A stretch of DNA of 64,000 nucleotides from Olsenella urininfantis (GCF_900155635.1 NZ_LT732540.1:780365-844364); one strand, 5' to 3'; counted from the stretch's first letter, positions 1 to 8,150 are shown. Program-made: numbers and translations. The notes: a model not told the origin generated them from the letters alone.

Positions 1-861
1 GGTGTGGGACTTTCGGCAACCGCCGTCAAGATGGCCCTCAACTCGTCTACTGACGCATTCGTGGCCGAGGGTGCGGCGGTCGCGGCAATAACGCTGGCGG
101 CGGCAGTGATCTTCTCGAGCATGGGTGGCATTGTGGGAACCCTGCCCATTCTGTTGGCCATCATCGTTGGTTACGTCGCCTCCGCCTTCTTTGGCCTCGT
201 TGACTTCACGGCGATTTCTGAGGCGGCTTGGATAGGGCTACCGCCCGTGCAAGCCCCTCGCTTTGACTGGGGCGCTGTCGCGCTCATCGCTCCCGTTGCG
301 CTCGTGGTGGTAATCGAGCACATCGGACACCTTCTTGCCGTGGGGGAGATCGTGGGCAAGGACTATCGCGCCCTGCTGCCCCGTTCGCTTGCCGGCGATG
401 GAATCTCCACGGTGATCTCTGGCTTCCTTGGTGGGCCTCCTACCACGACCTACGCCGAGAACATCGGCGTCATGAGCGTCACGCGCGTGTATTCGACTCA
501 GGTCTTTTGGTATGCGGCGGGCTTTGCGCTGATAGTCGGCGGCTTCTGTCCCAAGCTTGCGGCATTCATCAATTCCATTCCTACTCCCGTGATGGGCGGC
601 GTCAGCCTTCTGCTCTTTGGGCTCATCGCCTCCAATGGCCTGAGGATGCTCGTGACCAACAGGGTCAACTTCGACGACAACCGAAACCTCATGATCGCCT
701 CCGTGGTCATCATTCTGGGTGTTGGCATGGAGACCTCGGGTATCGCGCTTCCCTTGGGGAGCTATACGCTTCCTGGAATGGCCTTTTCCGCGCTCATGGG
801 CATCATCTTGAACCTGATCCTTCCTCGGCATGCGGTGCCCACCGACACGGAGGGCGCGTGA
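1..861 (+). CDS. uraA: Uracil/nucleobase:cation symporter (NCS2 family), 3' part
   Basis: C-terminal 286 residues or so of an NCS2 (UraA/PyrP-like) inner-membrane permease that imports uracil with protons; the 5' end lies outside the window. The visible part is almost entirely hydrophobic helices. It contains the family's substrate-site region around the acidic helix with VVIEHIGHLLAVG and the following GGPPTTTYAENIGVM segment, both typical of UraA rather than xanthine permeases. A GTG at position 4 is not the true start because the frame is open to the window edge. A hairpin follows the stop. Assignment to the family is firm; uracil as substrate is inferred from the motif style. Confidence 0.88.
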   Translation, partial: GVGLSATAVKMALNSSTDAFVAEGAAVAAITLAAAVIFSSMGGIVGTLPILLAIIVGYVASAFFGLVDFTAISEAAWIGLPPVQAPRFDWGAVALIAPVALVVVIEHIGHLLAVGEIVGKDYRALLPRSLAGDGISTVISGFLGGPPTTTYAENIGVMSVTRVYSTQVFWYAAGFALIVGGFCPKLAAFINSIPTPVMGGVSLLLFGLIASNGLRMLVTNRVNFDDNRNLMIASVVIILGVGMETSGIALPLGSYTLPGMAFSALMGIILNLILPRHAVPTDTEGA

Positions 862-908
862 TGCGGTAGGGGAGCCCCCTGCATCCACACGTCCTCTTGG
901 ACTACTAG

Positions 909-947
909 AAAACGGGCATCTTGGACATCATCCAGGGTGTCCGTTTT
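909..947 (+). terminator. Putative rho-independent terminator after uraA
   Basis: An 11-bp imperfect stem (AAAACGGGCAT with GTGTCCGTTTT, two G-U pairs) ends in a short T run 47 bases after the permease stop. It separates the permease from the trxB promoter region. Confidence 0.6.
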
Positions 948-974
948 GTGTACGGACTCTCAAAATCTAGAAAA

Positions 975-1006
975 TAAATCGCGCACGATTTAAAAGAGAA
1001 TATGAT
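975..1006 (+). promoter_or_regulatory. trxB promoter region with perfect palindrome
   Basis: A -10-like TATGAT lies at 1001-1006, 36 bases before the trxB start. Immediately upstream, 975-992 is the perfect inverted repeat TAAATCG-CGCA-CGATTTA, which sits where the -35 and spacer would be; no good -35 hexamer is visible. The arrangement suggests a repressor or activator site controlling trxB, for example a redox-responsive regulator, but the regulator is not known. Confidence 0.5.
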
Positions 1007-1041
1007 ACTTACAAGCCAGTGATTATGAAGGGGGATGCCTC

Positions 1042-1989
1042 ATGAGCGATTCCATTAAGGACCTCGTCATTGTGGGTGGAGGCCCAGCAGGCCTATCGGC
1101 AGCAATCTATTCCGCCCGGGCGTTGCTTGATGCTGTCACATTGGAACAGTCCGCAGTTGGTGGACAGGTCATTCTTACCAACGAGATCGATAACTACCCG
1201 GGCGTACCGCACACGGATGGCTTCACCTTGACCGATGCCATGCGGAGCCAGGCGGAGGACCTTGGTGCCCACATTCGCATGGAGAATGTCACGGAGCTCG
1301 CTCATGATGATGACACGGGCGAATTCGAGGTTCACACGACTGAGGGCAGCTATCGCAGCAAGGCGATAATCGTCGCCGGCGGTGCAACCCCACGTCATGC
1401 CGGCTTCGAAGGCGAAGATCGCTTCCAGGGCCATGGCGTCTCGTATTGCGCCACCTGCGACGCCATGTTCTATCGAGGCAAGCAGGTCTTCGTAATCGGA
1501 GGTGGCAACTCTGCCGCCGAGGAAGCCCTGTTCCTTACCAAGTTCGCCGACCACGTGACCATGATCGTGCGGAAGGATCACTTGCGCGCACAGGCTGTCG
1601 TTGCAAAGCAGGTTGCTGAAAACGATAAGCTCTCCGTGCTTTACCTGACCTCAATCACCAAGGTCGAGGGCGGTAATCTTCCGAGGAGCATTACCTTCAG
1701 GAATAACGAGACGGGTGAGGAGACCACGCGGGCCTATGACGAAGGCTCCTTTGGCATCTTTGTCTTTGTCGGTCGCGTCCCTGCGTCCGGGCTTCTGGGT
1801 GACCTCGCCGATGTGGACGCTCAGGGTTACATCGTGACCAACGAGCGCATGGCCACGAAGACCCCAGGCCTCTTTGCCGCCGGAGATGTTCGTCAGAAGA
1901 GCCTGCGCCAGATAGTCACCGCCGCCTCAGACGGGGCGATTGCGGCTACGAGCGTCGCTGCGTATCTTGGCCAGCCCGTAGAAGGCTGA
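1042..1989 (+). CDS. trxB: Thioredoxin reductase (NADPH, FAD)
   Basis: Cytosolic flavoenzyme of 315 aa that passes electrons from NADPH through FAD and a cysteine pair to thioredoxin. The FAD-binding GGGPAGL is near residues 12-18. The redox-active CATC lies at about C136-C139, followed by D140. The NADPH-binding GGGNSAAEEA spans about 153-162, and the C-terminal second FAD motif (TPGLFAAGDV) is present. Length matches the low-molecular-weight bacterial class. An AAGGGGG ribosome site lies just upstream of the ATG. It forms its own transcription unit, with a palindromic promoter region and a strong terminator. Confidence 0.96.
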   Translation: MSDSIKDLVIVGGGPAGLSAAIYSARALLDAVTLEQSAVGGQVILTNEIDNYPGVPHTDGFTLTDAMRSQAEDLGAHIRMENVTELAHDDDTGEFEVHTTEGSYRSKAIIVAGGATPRHAGFEGEDRFQGHGVSYCATCDAMFYRGKQVFVIGGGNSAAEEALFLTKFADHVTMIVRKDHLRAQAVVAKQVAENDKLSVLYLTSITKVEGGNLPRSITFRNNETGEETTRAYDEGSFGIFVFVGRVPASGLLGDLADVDAQGYIVTNERMATKTPGLFAAGDVRQKSLRQIVTAASDGAIAATSVAAYLGQPVEG

Positions 1990-2024
1990 TGCCTATGGCA
2001 AGCATCCTCTCGCAATGATCCTCG

Positions 2025-2063
2025 AAAGGCCTCCTGCATGACCGAGTGCAGGGGGCCTTTCCT
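2025..2063 (+). terminator. Rho-independent terminator of trxB
   Basis: A 14-bp stem (AAAGGCCTCCTGCA at 2025-2038 with TGCAGGGGGCCTTT at 2047-2060, one G-U pair) lies 36 bases after the trxB stop. The 120 bases between it and the convergent ClC gene hold nothing I can identify. Confidence 0.8.
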
Positions 2064-2183
2064 GTATTCCTACAAAACACTGATAATATATCTTATGTCA
2101 AGTAGATGTTATTCCAACACCAGTGGAGGTGTAGTCCTGCAGATAAAATGCCCCCTCCCGCTCTACCTTGCCAGCAGCGATGG

Positions 2184-3851
2184 CTACTTGCCTTTGTGCG
2201 GGTCGGCGGACACGAACGGGCTATGGCCAGCGCCCAATGACCTGAATCCCGTCTGGGGCTCTGAGTTCGCCAGTCTCGCGTGACTCATCTCGCGAAGATC
2301 CTCCTGAACTCGATCCTCCTCGCAGGCGCTCATGATGACAAGGATCTCGTCAAGCGCCTGAAGCGTCGTCTGTCCGGTGGGAACGATCTCTGCGGAAGCC
2401 CTTGAGATGGTCACGACACGCGAGGTCCCCGGCCAATGAACCTCCGAGAGCCGCTTGCCCTCCAGGAGGCTTCCCGCTCCGATGACGTGCAGATGCACGA
2501 CCTTTTCGCTCAAGTGCTCATCCGCAAGCTCGAGGCCGTGCGTGCGGCCCAGCTGAAGTGTCACCAGGTGCTCATAGAAGGCATCAACCCTAAGTTGATT
2601 CGCAATGACATAGGATGCAATCGCAACAATAGAGGAGGACAGAAGTGCGTCGAGGGTACCCGTAAGCTCGAACGCAAGAACCACGGCCGTCACCGGGGCC
2701 CTAACGACCGAGGCAAATAGGCCGCAGATTCCCAGCACGATGAAGTTTGGCAGGTAGAACACGGGGACGCCAGAAAGGCGCACGCAGGCGCTCCCGAATG
2801 CTGCACCCAGGAGCATGCCCATGACGCAGAGGGGGAAAAGGGTGCCACCAGGTGCCCCAGAGCCGAAGCATACCGTGGTAAGTAGGTACTTCCCTACCAA
2901 GAGGCCCACAAGTACCAGCAGTCCCAGCTTTTGGGGGGCAATCAGAAGCTCGGCTATGGCATCGCCACCACAGAGCAGCTGGGGGAACGCAAATGCGCAA
3001 ATGCCTGACGCAAGGAAGGCGACGGCAAACCTGCTATAAGGAAGCCCCCTCTCTATTCGTGCGTAGACCCTCTCGCTCATCAGGAACATGAGCTTGTTGT
3101 GGACGGCCCCGGCGACCCCACAGAGGATACCGAGCAAAAGCACGAGCAAGTATGAGTTGTGGGGCAGGTCCTTTGAGAAGGTCAGGCGCAGGACGGGCGA
3201 GACCCCGAGGACTCTTGACATCAGAAGGTCTGCCGCCACGGAGGACGCCATGACGGAAACGATGAGAGGAGCCGAGAACTCCCTGTGAATCTCCTCTATG
3301 GCAAAGAGCACGCCCGTCAAGGGCGCGTTGAAGGCCGCTGACATGCCCGCGGCCGCCCCGCACGTAGTGAGAAGGCGCTCCTCTCCCCTTCCTCGCTTGA
3401 GAAGCCTGGAGACAGCCTTGCCACACATGGCACCAAGCTGAACGCTGGGCCCCTCCCTGCCAAGAGACAGACCTCCCAGGGCACAGAGCGTGCCTTCGGT
3501 GAACTTTGCGGCAAGAACCCGGTGCAGGGGCATGTCAAGCTTGCCCATGACCTCAAGGTCAACCTGAGGTATACCTGATCCTTGGGTCAGGGGTTCCCAG
3601 CGCACGAGCCATGAGACGGCAAGGCAGAGCAGGGTCAGGATCACGAAGAAGGCCGCGACGCCCAGGGGGCTCCCGCTTGCGAGGAAGATGGCCGAGCGCA
3701 GGACGCGCTCGGCCCAAGAGAGGCTCATGCGGTACAGGCAGATCAGGGCACCACAAACGCCTCCCACAAGCAGGCCCTCAACCACAAGATCAGCTTGGAG
3801 CCTGCGTGAGAAATGGCGGGCGACAGAGCCCCTCTTATTATCTTCTGACAT
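2184..3851 (-). CDS. clcA: ClC-family H+/Cl- exchange transporter with TrkA-C domain
   Basis: Membrane protein of 555 aa that exchanges chloride for protons. The selectivity motif GSGIP is at about residues 91-95. GREGP with the gating glutamate (about E133) follows. LFAIEEIHREF carries the internal proton glutamate (about E187), which marks an antiporter rather than a channel. The late RAPVTAVVLAFELTG helix is also present. After the channel core, roughly the last 90 residues form a TrkA-C (RCK_C) domain, probably a cytosolic ligand-binding regulatory module. It starts 18 bases after the apt stop, so it is probably the last gene of the FHA-merR-apt unit. A role in acid tolerance is plausible. 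Confidence 0.9.
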   Translation of the reverse strand: MSEDNKRGSVARHFSRRLQADLVVEGLLVGGVCGALICLYRMSLSWAERVLRSAIFLASGSPLGVAAFFVILTLLCLAVSWLVRWEPLTQGSGIPQVDLEVMGKLDMPLHRVLAAKFTEGTLCALGGLSLGREGPSVQLGAMCGKAVSRLLKRGRGEERLLTTCGAAAGMSAAFNAPLTGVLFAIEEIHREFSAPLIVSVMASSVAADLLMSRVLGVSPVLRLTFSKDLPHNSYLLVLLLGILCGVAGAVHNKLMFLMSERVYARIERGLPYSRFAVAFLASGICAFAFPQLLCGGDAIAELLIAPQKLGLLVLVGLLVGKYLLTTVCFGSGAPGGTLFPLCVMGMLLGAAFGSACVRLSGVPVFYLPNFIVLGICGLFASVVRAPVTAVVLAFELTGTLDALLSSSIVAIASYVIANQLRVDAFYEHLVTLQLGRTHGLELADEHLSEKVVHLHVIGAGSLLEGKRLSEVHWPGTSRVVTISRASAEIVPTGQTTLQALDEILVIMSACEEDRVQEDLREMSHARLANSEPQTGFRSLGAGHSPFVSADPHKGK

Positions 3852-3869
3852 GAGACACGCGCCCGGGGT

Positions 3870-4403
3870 CTACTTGACCTGGATGAGCGTGAACACCTCC
3901 TGGTCATAGCTCTCGGAGATGGTCTTGCGGGGGTCGAGGAACGCGAGCTCAAGAATAAAGGAGAACCCTGCCACCTTGGCCTGGGCCTTCTCGATGAGCT
4001 GTGCCGTGGCGACGGCGGTGCCACCCGTGGCCACGAGATCGTCCACGATGAGCACGACGTCGTCAGGACCAAGGACATCCTTGTGAATCTGCAGCTCGTC
4101 AGTGCCATACTCAAGGTCGTAGCTTTGGCTGTAGACCTCTCGGGGAAGCTTGCCGGGCTTGCGAGCGGGAACGAACCCGGCACCAAGCCTGTATGCGACG
4201 GGGGCACCAATGAGGAACCCACGTGCCTCTGCCCCCATGACCTTGGTAATGCCCGCGTCCGCGAAGTGCCCCGCGATCTGGTCGACCGCCGCGGCAAGCC
4301 CCTCCGGAGCCGCCATGAGGGGCGTGATGTCCTTGAAGACTACTCCCGGCTCGGGATAGTCGGGAATGTCGATGATGTACTTCTCGAGGTCAATTGCGGA
4401 CAA
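3870..4403 (-). CDS. apt: Adenine phosphoribosyltransferase
   Basis: Purine salvage enzyme of 177 aa converting adenine and PRPP to AMP and pyrophosphate. The PRPP-binding motif VVLIVDDLVATGGTA is at about residues 116-130, and the N-terminal FKDITPLM and GAEARGFLIGAPVA segments are typical of Apt. The start is a TTG codon at 4401-4403: it follows AAAGGAA with normal spacing, begins the conserved N-terminus, and the nearby upstream ATG is out of frame. It sits 44 bases after the MerR gene and 18 before the ClC gene, suggesting one transcript. Confidence 0.93.
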   Translation of the reverse strand: MSAIDLEKYIIDIPDYPEPGVVFKDITPLMAAPEGLAAAVDQIAGHFADAGITKVMGAEARGFLIGAPVAYRLGAGFVPARKPGKLPREVYSQSYDLEYGTDELQIHKDVLGPDDVVLIVDDLVATGGTAVATAQLIEKAQAKVAGFSFILELAFLDPRKTISESYDQEVFTLIQVK

Positions 4404-4446
4404 GGTGGTTCCTTTCCATTGTTACGCAGCACGAGCCCACGCTCGC

Positions 4447-5175
4447 CTATCCCTCCATGCGAGAGAAGGTCCTGCTGATCTGACGATGAATCAAGCTGTC
4501 CCGAACCTGTCCGGTGAGGGCAAGCATCTGTTGAAACGCCTCCGAGAACTGCTGGCGGCTCTCGGAGGTGAGCTCCATCTCCACTCCCCCTCCCTTTCGG
4601 GCAAACACAATGAGGGCCTGCTCGAAGAGCGAGCTCTCTCTGTTGGCGGCGGTGACGTACTGCCTGAGGTTCTTGGGGCCTATGCCGTAGCGCCTGAGCT
4701 CCTCGCAGCAACGGATGAGGGGAAAGTCGTGGCCATCAACGAGGTCCCTGCCGTGCGGAGACTTCTTTAGGGGGATGAGCCCCGCCTCGGAAAGCTGGCG
4801 CACGAAGCTGATGGATACGCCCAGGAGCTCGGGCATCCGATCGATGGGATGCAGCTTTTCGCTCAGCCCTTCGTCCTCGCGCGAGCTCGTGAGGGGCCCC
4901 AGGGGAAGGTTGCCACCGAGGCCGCCCCCCTCCCCCTTCTCCAGCCGCTCTCGGATGACCTGCAGCGGCAGGAAGCGATTCTTCTGAAGGTAGAGGATGG
5001 TCTCCAGGCGCCGCACGTCATGCTGTGAGTAGAGGCGATATCCAGAGGGCGTCCGCGAGGGGGTGAGCAGCCCCTCGTCCTCAAGATAGCGGACCTTTGA
5101 GATGGAGAGGTCGGGATATTGCCCCTGCAGCTTCTTGACGACCTTCCCTATGGTGAGGTAGCCGGCGTCTGGCAT
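4447..5175 (-). CDS. ftsR: MerR-family regulator, FtsR/Rv1828-like
   Basis: Cytosolic DNA-binding protein of 242 aa. The N-terminal MerR helix-turn-helix (about residues 6-75) reads SISKVRYLEDEGLLTP..TPSGYRLY, the form seen in actinobacterial FtsR / Rv1828 proteins, which influence cell division and growth genes. The C-terminal half has a second helix-turn-helix-like region and the segment LRQYVTAANRESSLFEQ, also like that subfamily. It begins 3 bases after an FHA protein stop, the same order as garA/odhI-ftsR in mycobacteria and corynebacteria. A 19-bp inverted repeat upstream of the FHA gene may be its autoregulatory site. The subfamily call rests on sequence style plus context. Confidence 0.8.
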   Translation of the reverse strand: MPDAGYLTIGKVVKKLQGQYPDLSISKVRYLEDEGLLTPSRTPSGYRLYSQHDVRRLETILYLQKNRFLPLQVIRERLEKGEGGGLGGNLPLGPLTSSREDEGLSEKLHPIDRMPELLGVSISFVRQLSEAGLIPLKKSPHGRDLVDGHDFPLIRCCEELRRYGIGPKNLRQYVTAANRESSLFEQALIVFARKGGGVEMELTSESRQQFSEAFQQMLALTGQVRDSLIHRQISRTFSRMEG

Positions 5176-5178
5176 GGC

Positions 5179-5610
5179 CTATGCCCCGGTCTCGATCCGG
5201 ACGGGCTTGCGGTTGGCATGGAATACCATGCGGAAGGTGCCGATCTGGATGGTGGAGCCCTCCTTGAGGGTCGCCTTGTTGATGATGGCGCCATCAACCC
5301 AGCTTCCGTTGAGCGAGCCCAGGTCCTCGATGGTCACGAGGCCTGAGGAGATGCCCGAGAGGTCGATGCGGGCGTGTCGGCGAGAGACCGTCATGTCGTT
5401 GAGAAAGACGCTGTTGGAAGGGTCTCGGCCGATGGAGACCTCGTCGCTGTCCAGCTCGAAGACAGATCCCGTCTGCGGCCCCTTGACGATCACGAGGGTG
5501 GGCAGGCTGGGCTTGGCGTTGGCCATGAGGTCGGGCGCCGTCGCTTCGGTCGCGGGCATACGAAATATCTCGGTGGCCCCCATCTCGGGGGTGTCGTTCT
5601 TGGGCTGCAT
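5179..5610 (-). CDS. FHA-domain protein, GarA/OdhI-like
   Basis: Small cytosolic signalling protein of 143 aa. Residues 1-35 form a flexible tail containing GATEIFRMP, with a threonine (about T13) placed like the kinase-target threonines of GarA/OdhI. Residues about 38-135 form one forkhead-associated domain with the phosphothreonine-binding signature GRDPSNSVFLNDMTVSRRHARI (R62, S76, H79) and NG at 101-102. In mycobacteria and corynebacteria such proteins are switched by PknB-type kinases and inhibit 2-oxoglutarate enzymes; the target here is unknown. GAGGAGC precedes the ATG. It is the first gene of a probable FHA-merR-apt-clc unit. Confidence 0.85.
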   Translation of the reverse strand: MQPKNDTPEMGATEIFRMPATEATAPDLMANAKPSLPTLVIVKGPQTGSVFELDSDEVSIGRDPSNSVFLNDMTVSRRHARIDLSGISSGLVTIEDLGSLNGSWVDGAIINKATLKEGSTIQIGTFRMVFHANRKPVRIETGA

Positions 5611-5639
5611 CCAGTGTGCTCCTCTTCATCGAAGGCAAT

Positions 5640-5658
5640 GTAACAATGATAGCGTTAC
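5640..5658. promoter_or_regulatory. 19-bp inverted repeat upstream of FHA/MerR genes
   Basis: GTAACAATGATAGCGTTAC consists of 5-bp perfect arms around 9 bases. Its 19-bp total length is typical of MerR-family operators. It lies 30 bases upstream of the FHA gene start, where that unit's promoter must be, next to a TTACATT -10-like stretch on the minus strand. Autoregulation by the MerR protein is an inference. Confidence 0.4.
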
Positions 5659-6038
5659 TACCTGCAGGCCACGCAGTCCATCTCGATGAGCGCGTCAAGC
5701 GGAAGGCGAGAGACCTCGACGATGCTGCGCGCGGGAGACGGCTTGGGCAGGCGCCGCTCGAACACCTCGTCGACGGCAGGCAGGTCACCCATGTCCCTGA
5801 GGAACACGTGAATCTGAGCCACATCCGCCAGGCTGCACCCGCATTCGTCGAGAAGGTCCGCGAAGATCTCGAAGATTCGCTCCGCCTGAGCCACCACGCC
5901 ACCCTCGACCAGGCGCTCGGGATCGGTTGGGCTCCACCCCAGCTGGCCGGAGGTGAAGGCAAGCCTCCCGGCCGTCGTTCCCTGGGAATACGGTCCGGGC
6001 GCGTCGGGGACCCGTGCCGCATTGATGGCGTACTTCAT
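5658..6038 (-). CDS. ridA: RidA-family enamine/imine deaminase
   Basis: Cytosolic 126-aa protein of the RidA/YjgF/UK114 family, which hydrolyses reactive enamines and imines released by PLP enzymes. Signatures are the N-terminal PDAPGPYSQGTTAGRLAFTSGQ, the central DVAQIHVFLRDMGD and the C-terminal ARSIVEVSRLPLDALIEMDCVA. The usual glycine-arginine substrate site is represented by PARSIVEV. The ATG at 6036-6038 is chosen because it follows a strong GGAGGAAG and gives the normal family length. It starts 8 bases after a MalY-like PLP enzyme, a fitting partner because such enzymes produce 2-aminoacrylate. Confidence 0.92.
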   Translation of the reverse strand: MKYAINAARVPDAPGPYSQGTTAGRLAFTSGQLGWSPTDPERLVEGGVVAQAERIFEIFADLLDECGCSLADVAQIHVFLRDMGDLPAVDEVFERRLPKPSPARSIVEVSRLPLDALIEMDCVACR

Positions 6039-6046
6039 GCTTCCTC

Positions 6047-7270
6047 CTAACCGCGTGTCGTACCCAGACCGCGCACGTGCGCGGCGTGCACGAGCCTCTC
6101 GAGGGACTCCTCCATGACCGAGCGCGGGCAAGCCAGGTTGAAGCGCTCGAAGCCGCCCCCACCCTCGCCAAAAATGTATCCCTCGTCGAGGAAGAGGAGG
6201 GCATCCTGGCACATGAACCTCTCAAGCTCCTCGTTTGTGAGCCCCCACGGCCTGAAGTCCACCCAGGCGAGGTAGGTTCCCTCCAAAGGATATACCTCAA
6301 GTTCAGGATGATAGTTATTGAGGGTCCCGCGAAGCAGCTCGAAGTTACCCCAGACGAGCCCTATGAGCTGCTCGAGCCATTCGTCGCAGAGCGTGTAGGC
6401 GGCCGTGGTGGACACGTAGGCAAAGGCATTGAGGCTCCCGAGCGGGATGTCGCGCAGGCCCCCGACAAAGCGGTCGCGCAGCGACTCGTCGGGAATATAG
6501 ATCGCGGACGCCTGGCAGCCTGCCAGATTGAAGGTCTTGGAAGGGGCCGTGCAGACCACAAGGTGGTCATATTCGCCTGCCTCGGCCACGGACATGATCG
6601 CCGTATGGGTGATGCCGGGCATGATGAGGTCGTCGTGAATCTCGTCTGCGATGACGATCACGTCGTTTCTCACGCAGGCGTCAAGGAGCCTCCTGAGCTC
6701 CTCTGCCGTCCAGACCCTCCCCACGGGGTTGTGAGGGCTGCAGAGTATGAGAAGCTTGACCCGGGGTGACGCAACCTTGCGCTCGAGGTCCTCGAAGTCC
6801 ATCTCGTAGCGATGGCTGCCATCCTCAAGCTCAACCACGCGTAGAGGGTTGTCCACAAGGGTGCGCCCCGCCCGCTTGACGGCCTCGCTGAACGGATAGT
6901 AGACGGGAGACTGGACTATCACGCCGTCGCCCGGATCCGTCAGGGACCTGACGGCGTTGTAGATGGCGGGGACGACGCCGGGAGAGGTCACCAGAGAGCT
7001 CTTTTGGGGCATCCACCCATGGTGGCGTGCCTGCCAGGAGACGCAGGCATCGACAAACTCGTCCGTCGGCCCCACGTAGCCCAGGACCGCGCCGCCTTGA
7101 AGGTAGCCCACGAGCGCCTCGATGACCTCAGGCGGGTTGGGCAGCTCCATGTCCGCGACGGACAGCGGAACTATTCCCTTTCCCACCCGTGGGTTCTTCT
7201 CGTACATTGACGCCCACTTCAGGGACCCGCTTGACGACCGAGACACCTTGCTGCTGAAGTCGTATTTCAT
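6047..7270 (-). CDS. PLP-dependent MalY/PatB-type aminotransferase / C-S lyase
   Basis: Fold-type I PLP enzyme of 407 aa, cytosolic. The PLP-lysine region reads TAPSKTFNLAGCQASAIYIP. The LCSPHNPVGRVWTAEEL and IADEIHDDLI segments are diagnostic of the MalY/PatB cystathionine beta-lyase group, as is the N-terminal SLKWASMYEKNP..IVPLSVADMELP. Likely reaction: cleavage of cystathionine or cysteine conjugates to pyruvate, ammonia and a thiol, though some members are transaminases. It is followed 8 bases later by ridA, which would quench its aminoacrylate intermediate. It follows the GcvT-like gene by 40 bases. Confidence 0.88.
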   Translation of the reverse strand: MKYDFSSKVSRSSSGSLKWASMYEKNPRVGKGIVPLSVADMELPNPPEVIEALVGYLQGGAVLGYVGPTDEFVDACVSWQARHHGWMPQKSSLVTSPGVVPAIYNAVRSLTDPGDGVIVQSPVYYPFSEAVKRAGRTLVDNPLRVVELEDGSHRYEMDFEDLERKVASPRVKLLILCSPHNPVGRVWTAEELRRLLDACVRNDVIVIADEIHDDLIMPGITHTAIMSVAEAGEYDHLVVCTAPSKTFNLAGCQASAIYIPDESLRDRFVGGLRDIPLGSLNAFAYVSTTAAYTLCDEWLEQLIGLVWGNFELLRGTLNNYHPELEVYPLEGTYLAWVDFRPWGLTNEELERFMCQDALLFLDEGYIFGEGGGGFERFNLACPRSVMEESLERLVHAAHVRGLGTTRG

Positions 7271-7310
7271 GAGTGTGTCCTTTGAGTGTTGGATGGGAGC
7301 AGGCCCACCC

Positions 7311-8150
7311 TCAGCCTACGAGGCCCCGCGTGCCCACAAAGTCCCAACCCCTGCGGGTGAGGCCCGATGACCTGAGGACGCTGCCCTCCACGACAATCCT
7401 GTCGGTGCTTGCCAACAGCCCAAGAGGTGCGAGCTCCCTGCTTGCACGGTCAAAGAGGTCGAGGTATCCCACGGGCGACACCTCGGAAAACGAGAGGAGG
7501 CTGCGCCAGATGACGCGAGCGTGACGTGGCGCCACCAGAAGGAGCTGACAGTCGAGATCCCCAACTTGGTGATGCAGCGCGATGGCGGGAATGCGCCCGT
7601 CGAGCACAAGATTCGCGACACCGCCGTCTGAGGGAAGCGCCTGCCCCTCTCCGAGGTAGTCCGTGAGCACCTCGGCGGCCTTGGGCCCCGCCAGTAGAAG
7701 GGAGACGAATTCATCGCCCAAATCGGTGCAGGCAAGCCCCTCGAAGGGCTTGACCCCGCCCTGGTCTACCCGAGAGAGGAACGAGAGCCAGGCATCCAAG
7801 GTGTCCGAGCGTGGCGAGAAGTCCCACACCAGATATTCTGCCTCTGCGCTCCTGGCACAGAGGGGCATCGACGCCAGTGCCCCGTCACCCAAAAGGGATG
7901 CCTCGAGGGCGCACTCCCCCACGCCAAGCTTCCTGCCCGAAAGCGCGGTCTCGGCAAACGAGGTGGCGGCCTCGCCCGAGAACATGAGAGCGAGGCACCC
8001 GCTCAAGTCGCAGAGGGCCGCGCCTTGATCGAAGGGATCCGCTGATGATGAGGGAGCGTGATACGAACGAGGGCCCAGGAGTCCCGTGTCGTGAGTCTCG
8101 TCAAAGCAACCACCGAGAAGCTCATGCTCCTCGTGCAAAACGTTCTGCAA
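7311..8150 (-). CDS. GcvT-fold (aminomethyltransferase/YgfZ-like) protein, stand-alone
   Basis: Protein of 279 aa that looks like the folate-binding GcvT/YgfZ fold: an early SG-CLALMFSGEAATSFAETAL segment resembling the 'DLS..-GPDA..F' strand of GcvT, a central SPLLLAGPKAAEVL-like repeat (VSLLLAGPKAAEVLTDYL), and a C-terminal GWDFVGTRGL. No other glycine-cleavage gene (gcvH, gcvP) is present, so a standard glycine-cleavage role is doubtful. The start is taken as TTG at 8148-8150, 9 bases after AGGAGG, because no ATG or GTG fits; the dacA stop overlaps this ribosome site, suggesting coupled translation. Function is not established. Confidence 0.5.
   Translation of the reverse strand: MQNVLHEEHELLGGCFDETHDTGLLGPRSYHAPSSSADPFDQGAALCDLSGCLALMFSGEAATSFAETALSGRKLGVGECALEASLLGDGALASMPLCARSAEAEYLVWDFSPRSDTLDAWLSFLSRVDQGGVKPFEGLACTDLGDEFVSLLLAGPKAAEVLTDYLGEGQALPSDGGVANLVLDGRIPAIALHHQVGDLDCQLLLVAPRHARVIWRSLLSFSEVSPVGYLDLFDRASRELAPLGLLASTDRIVVEGSVLRSSGLTRRGWDFVGTRGLVG

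Noticed and set aside
2038..2283. Short plus-strand open frame after trxB
   Set aside because: It begins inside the trxB terminator, has no ribosome site and overlaps the end of the ClC gene.
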